This document shows, piece by piece, positions 35,505-44,428 of a DNA stretch of 64,000 bases. Each line of letters opens with the position of its first letter. Within the stretch, counting starts at the first letter, position 1. Origin of the DNA: Fulvia fulva (lineage: Eukaryota; Ascomycota; Dothideomycetes; Mycosphaerellales; Mycosphaerellaceae); contig NC_063014.1 of the NCBI RefSeq assembly GCF_020509005.1, forward strand, positions 4,216,001-4,280,000. Reading direction: 5' to 3'. The position numbers and the translations under genes were made by a program. Under the pieces are notes generated by a model that saw only the letters and a list, made by a program, of their open reading frames with translations, had not been told where the DNA came from and did not search any database.

Positions 35505-35602
35505 CTTCAAGCCATTGTCAACAGAGATGCTTGTAGTTCGAACAGTAGAGACGCCGGCTCCTGAGTGGACGCAAGGAGCTGCAAAAGACCGTCTTTGCCT
35601 AC
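35505..35602 (-). other. Intron 2 of the minus-strand gene (less certain)
   Basis: 98 nt, donor GTAGGC, acceptor GAAG, with a weak TTGAC branch. The frame could be read through the intron to a TGA near its end, so splicing is required to reach exon 3. Other acceptors inside give the wrong frame. Confidence 0.6.
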
Positions 35603-36156
35603 CTTCTCGGTGTCGCAGGCATATATGACTTTACGCAGCTCTTCCTTGACGCCGTCGAGCTGTGCCATCTCCTCTGGGCTGTCTGAAAAGCCCTGATCAT
35701 CGGCAGCGGCACCAGCACGCTTGTCCGAGAGGAAGCGACGTGATGCGGCATATTCCAGATCAGTAGCAGACTTGATGGACTCGATGACACGGCCCCGTAA
35801 GACTTAGTACAGAAAGATGCTCTCGCGTTGAGTGTTCGACTCCTCGTCATTAGATGGTGCTGAGATGTAGGTCTTTTCAATTGAGGTCTGTTGCATGCCG
35901 ATCTTTTCGCTGTAGATCTTGATGGCGCGCTGCACGACCGCGAGGCGACGCTCAATGCCCCCCTTGGGAGCACTCCACCAACGACTGTCGAACTTCTTGA
36001 AGTCGTCGAAATTGTTGTAGCGATAGGGAAGATTGACAGTAGAGAGCCACTTCTTGGAGATGCTGATCGAGGACAGGTCAGGCGCATTTTGCATGATCTT
36101 GATGAACTGCTTCTCGCGGACCAGATGCTGTGCCAACATCTCTACCCATCGATTGC

Positions 36157-36205
36157 CTGAGAGCATGTCAGATAACGTGACGCAGTGATACATGGAGTGC
36201 CTCAC
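36157..36205 (-). other. Intron 1 of the minus-strand gene
   Basis: 49 nt, donor GTGAGG, branch CTGAC and acceptor CTCAG. Without it the frame ends at TGA just inside. Its removal joins phase 1 ends and keeps a 185-codon exon 2 in frame. Confidence 0.8.
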
Positions 36206-36437
36206 CCATAGCTACGACATCTTTCCAACCTGGGGTGGCAGTCTCATTGGCAGCAAGATCAACGCCTAGCTTGGAAAGCCACTCAATCGCGGTCGCAGCG
36301 TTCTCTCTGCCTTGCAAGTCTTCATGATGCGGTGCCTTCTTAGCCGGAGCTGCCTTCGAAGGTTACGCCTCGGCAGCCGCACTGTCTGCCGCATCTTCCA
36401 CCTCTTCTGCCTTGCGCTTCTTGTCCTTGGGTGCCAT

Positions 36438-37812
36438 CTTGTTGCTGCGATGACGTTTTGCGAGAGATGGGCGATGTCAGTACTAAGGGAGCTTCCAAAG
36501 ATCTGAGAAGGTCTGATGAATTGAGCAAAGGGACCAGATGCGAGAGGATCGCGTCCAGGACGCGAAAGAAAGCAAAGTGCTTCAGAAGCTTCCCCTACAC
36601 CGACATGCCTGCAACGCACATCAGCACCGACCACAGCAACCACACGGCAATGCTCGATACTTGGTCGACCCCATTGACCGAACTCCGCTTCGCACACTGC
36701 GATGTGCACCAAAAATGACTACTGTTCGTCTGTGGTTGAGTCAGACATACGTGTATGCCAGGGGAATACCCGAAGCGCGAGCCACGACGACGGACCCCTG
36801 CAGATGCGCAATACAACACACAAACGCTTCAACCCTGCATGTCCCTACATTATGATTGCGACCGTGACACCCACTGTCGATGGAGACTTAATGGGTTTCG
36901 TGTGTCGCTGTATGTGGCGAGTTGACGTATCACACGGCGCAAAGTCTTGCCTGGTCAGACCGCTGCCTTTGACCAGAGCGATTATGACACGTTAGATATG
37001 TCGCTACCCGTGTGCGTGTTCTGATGTATGTGCTGCTGGGCTTGCATGGGCTTGTTGGCTACGAGAGTGACACCGTGGTGTAGCGACTGCTCATACAGTG
37101 AAGCTCAAGCGCGACCTACATTATTACACTCAAAAGGCCGAAGTTGCTCAAGCATTCGCAAATTCGTATGACTGTTGCTGTTGATGCCCGATGACCATCT
37201 CTTCTCTCGGGAACGCTTGTTGCCAGACCCTGCTCATAGAGGCTGGAACGTACCTCTACTTGGCCGTGCAGGTGGAGCCATGCCATAGCGCATCGGGCAA
37301 CCTGAGACGTCGAACGCAGACCTCTGTACCTCATGTAGCATGACGGCGCTGCTAAGGTGGCGAGCCGTGATAGTTACGCGCGTCTTGGTAGACACACGAG
37401 CGTGTTCTCCTTCGTCGTCGAACAGGATCTGAGGGCTGTACAGCAAGCACGAGCATTCAGCAAACAACGCAGGCCCGATCGTGGTCCAGGCTACAACGCC
37501 CAGATCTACCGTGAATGGGCGGAAAGGCAAGCGAACGTGCAGAGCAGAGCTGCATGCCGTTGCTGCCTGCTGCATTGACCGCTGACCTGATGGCAAAGCA
37601 TTGTCGACCTAGTATCCAGCAATCCAGGTGCAACGTCTTGTGCTTTCCACACGTTTGAGGACACGGTGCTCTCTGACCAACTTCTTCGATAACAGCGGAC
37701 TCCTTTTTGCATCATTCTTTTTGGTCTTACTTCGTCCCATCTCTCCTCTCAACCATTTGCAGGGCCCAAACCCTCCACCAGTACTTGCAGCAACGGAACA
37801 GTTGCATGTTTC
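36438..37812. other. Divergent intergenic region
   Basis: 1.37 kb of unmutated DNA between two divergently oriented genes, so it should hold both promoters. The frames present are short, rich in Cys, Ser and Arg, and lack family features; I take none as a gene. A CT/TC-rich stretch with TTTTTGC and CTCTCCTCTC (about 37700-37750) upstream of the plus-strand start may be a core promoter element of the pyrimidine-rich type common in filamentous fungi. Confidence 0.4.
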
Positions 37813-40067
37813 ATGGCCGCGAAGATTCCATTGCATCCATTCGAGGGCATCCGAGAAGAGATTGAAGCAGGAGCCACACCCATCGACGAGCAGTCGAACA
37901 ACCAAAAGCGTCTGACCTTCGACGCAATCCGACAGCTTCACGATGTCGACGCAAGAGCAGACTGGCAAGGCGAAGCCTTGGTCGATCTCCAGCCAGGCTG
38001 GATCCAAACCATTGCCGTCGCTCTGGCACACGAGCCAACCTTCTGGGCCTTCTGTCTGGACACAGCAATGGGCTTTTTCGCCGAGCCAAGAATCATCCTG
38101 GCTCCGGACTGGGTCGTTGGTCCCTACCTGAAGGGCTTATACAAGTACTGCGACAGTTTCCAGGAGGGCTATGACAAACACATCAAGCCACATGAGCACG
38201 ACATCTACCAAGCCGCTGCGTTCCGGATTCGAGAGATTCTCAGCCATGCCGAAGACTACATGGAAGAGGGTTCGGACCCAATCACCTCGGCCAAGCCACT
38301 CTCCACGCTCAATCAAGACATCACTGCCATCTGCCTTGTGATCCGATATGAGAAAGACGAGATCACAGACCGCAACAGACTCGCAAAGTCCCTGCAACCA
38401 CTTGGGCCCATGCTGTCATCCCTGCCGATGGCGAACAAGATGCTGAAGTCGCTCGACACACCACAGAGCAGCGAGCGTGACACTCTCAGCCGTTTCGGAG
38501 CTGACTGTCTGGCGCAGCTGAAGACAGCCATCAAGGTTGTGTCCCTCGCGGACATGCAGCCTCTGAGCGCGTTTGGCGAGGGAGACATTGGCAAGCTTCG
38601 ACTGGCAAACGCTACCAACTTCGTAAAGGTTGACACTCAAGCTCAGTCAAGAACGGGCAAGCGCCGCCGCGTTGAGGAACACTGCCTCAAACATCGTCGA
38701 CGATCCTCCAGCTCAATATGAGTTTTTGAGAGACCAGTTCCAAGGTCTCGAGGCTCCAGTGACATACCCATGCTGGGCACCACCTGCTGTAGCCTTCGAG
38801 CTGAAGCCCATGCCGACCTTCATGCTCCCGGAGCAGCAAGGTTTCCGGAACGTCGCAAACGTCCAGAAGAATCTGGAAGTTCCCCATGAGGACAAGTCTG
38901 AAGCACTCCTCAAGAAGGTCGTCCGCCAAGCATCGAGCTTCCGGATGGCACGCCTGGTGTCTGACAAGGAGCTCGATGAAGAGTTGCCTTCTTCCGAGCA
39001 GCTCGCTGCACGCTGCAGCGCTGCATTCAAGAAGTCGGTGGCTACCATGGACCTTGCCGTCTTCGAGAAGCTCTTCGAGAATCTTGCAAGTCTGACAGAA
39101 CGCGAGACGAGAGCGATCGCGGAGAAGAGAGGTTCATCTTGGGAGACCTACTCCACCATGGCTTATCGTGACAACTGGGTTCACGTGCGCCAGTTCTTCA
39201 AAGCCCTCGGCGAATTCCTCGGCGACGGAGCGGAGATGGAGCTTGACGACCTCGAGCGTGGCATGGCGTTGATCCTTACCGCTGTCGCTGGAGCTATCGA
39301 AGATCCTGTGCCGTTGCTCATTTGCATGGACCACGTTCTCCAGTCGCTCTGGGCAGTCTGCAATGACTGGCGTGTCGAGAAGGAGCCCGAGATAGCCGAT
39401 CTCGAGCAGAAGGAGGCTGATCAGAAGCCGACACCAGCCTCTGAGGCGGCTACCAAGACTGCGTCTACCCCGAAGGCCAAGCCAAAACCTGCTACCAAGC
39501 AAGAAGTTGACTGGAGACGAGGAACCCACGACACCAGTTCCCAAAGGCAAAGGCAAGAAGGCAAAGGCTGATCAGCAGACCGCTGCGGAAGAGCCGGCGG
39601 AGCCAACGCCTGCACAAAGTAGGTGGATGCAAAGCATATGTTGACGACGTGCTAACTGTCGAGCAGAGCTGAAGGAAGACGTCATCCTTGTCAAGAACAT
39701 CTTCGAAGAACTTGCAGCTTTCGCCCAGGGAACCGTGATCGAGGCTGCCGTCTTGAGGTTTCCATACAAGCGTCTCTACGAGCAGAGCAAGCTCAGCGCA
39801 CGCGGTACGAAAGTGGGTGGTGACCGACTGCTCGACTGGTACGGCATGATGTCCCTCTTCGAGCCGCGTTGCGCCAACCGTGACTGCCAGCGTCTTCTGG
39901 CCAACCCAAAGAACATGAAAGAGATTTTCCGTGTCCGCGAGGTCTTCTCGGTCGGTTCACGTGATGTCCGTGCAGGCAAGCAACTACGCTCCACTTGGCT
40001 CAAGGGTTTTCTGACAGTCCATAGGCAAGAGAAGCGTGCGACAGTTCGTCTCGACCAACCGCGATGA
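37813..40067 (+). pseudogene. Hypothetical gene, two frame changes, one intron
   Basis: ATG at 37813 opens 280 residues of convincing soluble, helical protein (starting MAAKIPLHPFEGIREE) in frame 1. Good coding then continues in frame 2 from about 38640-38690 to 39500, and in frame 3 from about 39500. The single clear intron is 39619-39666 (48 nt, GTAGGT, branch GCTAAC, acceptor GAGCAG). Removing one base at each shift would give about 734 residues, ending with TGA at 40065-40067. The second segment ends in a Lys/Pro/Ala-rich linker (about 39420-39560). The last part includes LLDWYGMMSLFEPRC. I do not recognise the family. The shifts could be real inactivating indels, a missed tiny intron, or assembly errors. 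Confidence 0.65.
39619..39666 (+). other. Intron of the plus-strand hypothetical gene
   Basis: 48 nt with donor GTAGGT, a perfect GCTAAC branch site 14 bases before the acceptor, and GAGCAG acceptor. It joins a phase 1 codon and keeps the downstream frame open to 40067. Confidence 0.8.
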
Positions 40068-40281
40068 TTGTTATCCATGCTTCATCAGCGCGGTGTCTTC
40101 TCGTGATGCCACGCCGATGCTTGTGGTCATCCTCTTCTACCACTCTCAGCTCTTCCACCCAGTGGCGGACGGCTGCAAGCCAGCCGTGGCAAGCGTAGCC
40201 TTCCAGGTCTTCCAGTCTGATTTTAACCATGGCGGCTTCGGGGAAGGAAGTAAGAACAGCGTCGGCGATATCGAACCGCAT
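40000..40281 (-). CDS. Hypothetical ORF convergent with the plus-strand gene
   Basis: A 93-residue minus-strand frame beginning MRFDIADAVLTSFPEAAMV. Coding-like sequence extends upstream to about 40345 (YRLYIEHQYDLDNVPKRY), where a TAG or a possible AG acceptor occurs, so this may be the last exon of a gene whose 5' part lies in or was destroyed by the adjacent mutated block. It overlaps the 3' end of the plus-strand gene by about 70 bp. No family is recognised. Confidence 0.35.
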   Translation of the reverse strand: MRFDIADAVLTSFPEAAMVKIRLEDLEGYACHGWLAAVRHWVEELRVVEEDDHKHRRGITRRHRADEAWITIIAVGRDELSHASLAYGLSENP

Positions 40282-40345
40282 GGAGGTGTACCTCTTCGGA
40301 ACATTGTCGAGATCATATTGATGCTCGATGTAAAGACGGTATGAC

Positions 40346-40570
40346 TATTCAATCGTGTCACTCGTTTTGAAGCCACTCATGCCATGTGTTGGATCATGTA
40401 AAGTATAGCATACATCATGTAGTTCTAGAAGATAAGCTCAGGTACTCAGCCTACGTGGCCTCGGCTTCCACGCTATACCGCAAGCGGGCGCGAAGCTGCA
40501 TGCAGGATAAGAGCGCAAGTCGCTTTTCAGTAGATGGTATCACGTTAGAAGCGTAGGAAGTTATTGTACC
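40346..40570. other. Right edge of the gene island
   Basis: Non-coding. CpA remains present up to about 40.55 kb; beyond that the dispersed repeat and RIP-mutated DNA begin. Confidence 0.4.
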
Positions 40571-40737
40571 GGCTCATATAGGGTGTTTCGAAAGTAGAGT
40601 ATGTATCATATATATCTATCTAGAATAGACAAGTGTTACTCTTAGAGAGGCTATAGGTAACTAACTAGTTACCTAATTCTTAGCGTACGTAGCCTCAAGT
40701 TTTAATAATAGGCTATTATCTATATATACGCGTAGAT
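40571..40737 (+). repeat. Dispersed 167-bp repeat, copy 2
   Basis: Same length and orientation as 402-568 but less mutated, keeping several CpA and TpG sites. Like copy 1, it lies a few hundred bases before a Fot1 end. Confidence 0.6.
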
Positions 40738-40976
40738 TACTATATATCCCCTGAGCCCGTACGCTAGAGTAAATAAGCTAATCCTATATAATTACGTATA
40801 CCCTATTATAACTACCCCCTCTACCTATAGTAGTAACGTTAGGCCCTCGGTATTACTACTACTATAGTAAGGGTAAGTTAGCTATTTCTAGTAAAGTAAG
40901 CTAAGGTAAGTAAGGTCAGCTTTATACCCCTTCCTTATTCCTTTATATTTTACTTTACTACTACTATTATTACCTA
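40738..40976. other. RIP-mutated spacer
   Basis: TpA-rich with short TACTA-type runs. No coding remnant is seen. It ends at the TA (40977-40978) that precedes the Fot1 inverted repeat. Confidence 0.35.
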
Positions 40977-40978
40977 TA

Positions 40979-42318
40979 ACGTACTTTACTACCGAGCGGG
41001 CTATACTACCGAGCGGGCTACTTTTACTAAGAACTATACTACTTCTACTTCAATTACGACGGTATCTTAATACGACGACATTCTATAGAATTGTTACTAG
41101 GAGGACAATTCCTCTTTAGATTCTTCGCTATCTAGTAAGTCTACTTAATAGGTATATACGTTATACCCCGACTCGCTATATCGCTTATAGCGTCGTAGCC
41201 TTAGTACTAGCCAAACACTATCTAGCGACTCTCTACTCACTTCCTACCTACTAGTATCCTCTAGAGGTATTAATTACGACGCCTTATCGAAGGTTAGAGA
41301 CCCTCTAGACTAAATATACTTACGCTTTCGTACTTTCTACTATATGAGGGCCTCGTTAGACTTATATAGCTTACTAATCTCGCTTCGTATAAGAGCTATC
41401 TAATACGCTATCTCTCTACTCCCTTTTATAAGCTAATACACCCCTTCCTATAACGAGTTTAGCGATAAACCTACCCGGGCACATATTTTATTAGTTACTA
41501 GTATCAATTAAGAGTCGAATTCTTTTATAGTTCGTAGTATCTTCGACTCCTAAGGGGTAGAGTCCGGAGCTAGAGGGGTTAGCGTACGTAGCTTAATATT
41601 AAGCTTGTCTATTACTACCTATAGATTAAATAGAACTAAACTAGCGTCTCTACAGCTCAATAGGATGTTCTGCTGTCTAAATATAGCGTTATAGGCTACC
41701 CGGAAGGCGCGTAGAAACTCTACTTTATTAATATAAGTAATACGCTAGCGTACTAAGCCCGAGAGCTAAGTACCGTATACCTTCTTTAAAGGCGAATAGT
41801 AACCTATATCTAATAGCTAGAGTAAGTACGAGGCGTACGATAGTATATATAGGGCCAAGATCTTATATTCCTTATATAGACTCTAGAATACCTTCGAGTT
41901 ATAGCTCTCGTAGCTATTAATAATAAGTAGTCTCTATGCCCTAGTTATACGAGCTATAGTATACTTCTAGAAATGCTCTAGCTACCGTATACCGAACTTA
42001 TTATTAGTCTAGCCGTTCTCTATTAGCCTAATTGTCTAGTCTAGACCTAGGTTACCGTCTTAGTACTAGGTACTAATATACTATTTACCTATAAGGATAA
42101 CGTAGGGTAGGAGCGCTATTCCGTCTATATAGATAGTCTTAATTACTATTACCTGTTCTCTATTGTCCTATTAAACGACCTTCCTCTTTCTACTACGCTT
42201 TTCTAAACACGTAACGACGCTCTAAGACGTAATAACACCTATTATAAACTCTACCTCGTTAAAGTTATAGATGTCCTAGTTAAGGATACTATACTTCTCC
42301 TTTATATTACGTATAAGT
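40979..42318 (-). mobile_element. Truncated Fot1/pogo copy, inverted
   Basis: It begins with the same inverted repeat as the element at 886-2751 (40979-41047). Then, on the minus strand, it gives the C-terminal two-thirds of the same transposase, with the same landmarks and TAG codons. Homology stops at 42318 inside the transposase, where LINE sequence starts. The 5' third and its inverted repeat are missing, so this copy cannot transpose. Confidence 0.88.
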
Positions 42319-44355
42319 ATTAGAGTCCCCCTCTCTTCTAGGTACCTAGGTCCTTCGGGGTATTAAGGGCAATTACGTTACTCGCTATTAAGTCGAGTAC
42401 TTCGTCGGCTATAGGGTACGGCTATATAAGGCTTTCCTAGGAAGGGTAGTATATATTAAGTCTCCTACTACGATGTGGCACCCTTGTCTCTTGAGCGTAC
42501 TATCTAGATGTCTATAGACCCCTAGGTCGCGGCTAGACCTCGAGGCTAGCGGTTGTATATATAGGTTGTATATCTAGGTGCTACCTACGTAGAGGGAGGT
42601 AATATCGCCCCCGCCTTCTTTATCTACGTAGTACACTACCTCCCAGTCGGATTCTAGTATGTCCTTACTGATATAGAAGCACGTACGGGGTCTGCCGTCG
42701 CCTCGTAGGCATGTCGTATAGCCTAGTGACTTGTAGGACGTTAGTCTCTTACAGTACGGGTTAATCTATAGCTCCTAGATTATAAGGACGTAGTAGACGT
42801 ACGGGTCCGCCTCGTATAGGAAATGGTTCTAGACTATATCCTTACTATAGTTAACGTTATACTAGATGATACTAAGCGTGTCGAGGCTAGTCATCGGCAT
42901 CGACAATTATTTCCTCTATATCGTCCTATATCCTACTACTCTATACGTCCTAGTCTACGCCTATCGGCTATATACTAAAGGGGAGCCGGGCCTAGTTAGA
43001 TTCCCTCGCCGTAGCTAGTAGACTACGTAGCCTCCCGTACGCCCTAGGTTACGCATCCTTTATATCGTTCTCGGCCCTAGGGCGCTTATACCCGACCGCC
43101 GCTAGTTAGTTCCGGTATAGGCTAGCCTTACGGTTGCCGTAGAATCTTAGGGCGACGGTTCTGTTTGTGATTGCCTTGTTTTTCGCTAGTTTCCGCTATA
43201 GGCATTCCGTACTATACGATAGGTAGTGCCCCGGACAGTTCTACCGCCTCGTAGCCGATATATAGTCCCTAGATATATAGTCTCCTATATAGTTCGAGAA
43301 GGCCTACTTACTTATATACGTATAGGTTTAGTGTCTATACTATTAGCATTTGAAGTATTAGAGGACACGAAAGGCTAAGGAGTGCTTTTCGACTATCTTA
43401 AGGCTATATTACTAGATTAGGCCTTGTTCTATTACTAGATCCGCCGCTTTCGCGTCTTATAGCTATATAATTAGCGCCGAGGCCTTCTTACCTTCTAGCC
43501 ATTTCCTAAAGAGCTAAGTCGCCTTCTAGATTAGAGAGTTAAGAGTAACTAGGTTGTCATCTTAGAGAGTACGTAGGTAATCTTAGTTAGTTAGGTCGAA
43601 CTCTTTAGGTATATTATAGATTAGGATTATAAATTGCTTCGTTAAGACCTTCGCTAATACCGTAACCTTAGATACCCACTATAGCTATGCCTCTAGGTGC
43701 CTCCTAGTAGTAGTAGAGCTAGTATAGATCTATAGAGTGCCGTTAGACTATTAGTTCACTACGACTACCTCTAGTTAGTTAATTCGTTAGACGAGCTTCT
43801 TGTTCGATAGCTTCGTAACTTCGGCCTAGTCTTCCTTTGCTATAATGTAGATCGTAACTATATCGTACGTTAGGCGGGGGCCTAGTATCGATGCCGCGAC
43901 CGATACCTAGCTATAGGGGTATTAATTCCGGGTGGCCTTACTAATCGCTTAAGACGTCGTCCTTATTTCTTATTACCCTCGGTAATACGACAGTATAAGC
44001 GCGGTACGTAGCTAAGTAATCACTACCTATAGAGACCGGTATAGGAGCTGATCGTTAGTTTCTATACTTTTTACGTCCTCTATAAGTTGCTACTAGTTGT
44101 CTTAGGGGAGCTTCGCCTATAGAGCCGTAGGCGCCGGTAGTACCGTAGCCTAGGCTACTATTACCTAGGAGTTGCCTAATATAGCTAGGCACCTCCGCGG
44201 CGTTTAGAGCTAAGGAAATAGGGTGAAGAGAACTTTAAGCTATCTAGATTGAATAAGGTAGAACTCCCTTAATTCTAGGGGTAGTAGCCTACTTTATAGA
44301 TCGTGAGAATAGTCTTAATAAGGGCTTTCGAATATATTATATTTAGCGATAGCGC
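42319..44355 (-). mobile_element. Tad1-like LINE, 5' fragment, inverted
   Basis: The minus strand gives the 150-bp LINE leader (44355-44206), an ORF1 remnant (about 44194-42895) and the first 190 or so codons of ORF2 (from 42894). It stops at 42319 within the endonuclease region, directly against the truncated Fot1. LINE insertions normally lose their 5' end, so a copy with only its 5' end points to a later deletion or rearrangement. It closely matches the LINE at 48446-59731. Confidence 0.85.
42895..44194 (-). pseudogene. LINE ORF1 remnant
   Basis: Starts near 44194, where the initiator is now GTG. With stops read through, it matches the ORF1 split at 49099/55396, including zinc-knuckle relics near 43.2-43.35 kb in which several cysteines are replaced. 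RIP-mutated and inactive. Confidence 0.7.
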
Positions 44356-44428
44356 TGATAGACGTCGTCTCTACGGTTCGACGAGGAAATATACGACGAC
44401 GAAGTCGCTTATTCTACTACTAAAGCGG
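44356..44428 (+). pseudogene. Gypsy reverse transcriptase-RNase H fragment, left part
   Basis: Reads SLRFDEEIYDDEVAYS on the plus strand and joins in frame to 47998 and onward once the LINE at 44429-47997 is removed. This reconstructs the connection between reverse transcriptase and RNase H of a gypsy element. Confidence 0.6.

Larger units (their letters stand above)
34037..36437 (-). pseudogene. Hypothetical four-exon gene with two RIP-type stops
   Basis: The model on the minus strand is exons 36437-36206, 36156-35603, 35504-34297 and 34241-34037. Introns are 49, 98 and 55 nt, all GT-AG; introns 1 and 3 have CTGAC branch points. Exon phases (1, 0, 2) fit exactly and give 732 codons plus TAG. 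The N-terminus is basic (APKDKKRKAEE, nuclear-signal-like). The middle is helical. An acidic stretch precedes three APKK repeats (15-bp tandem units near 34385-34432). The C-terminus is aromatic-rich (WNKWHPGFGPFFHYFAHLWH). Two in-frame TAA codons, at 36365-36363 (codon 25) and 35816-35814, each fit CAA to TAA, the RIP change. I do not recognise the family. The intact coding style around the stops suggests recent inactivation; a sequencing error is less likely for two identical changes. Confidence 0.8.

Noticed and set aside
35067..35564. 165-residue plus-strand frame opposite exon 3
   Set aside because: It looks superficially protein-like because it mirrors codon bias of the real exon, but it has no introns or family features.
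37116..37596. Several 70-120 residue frames in the divergent intergenic region
   Set aside because: They overlap each other on both strands and have no family features or spliced extensions.
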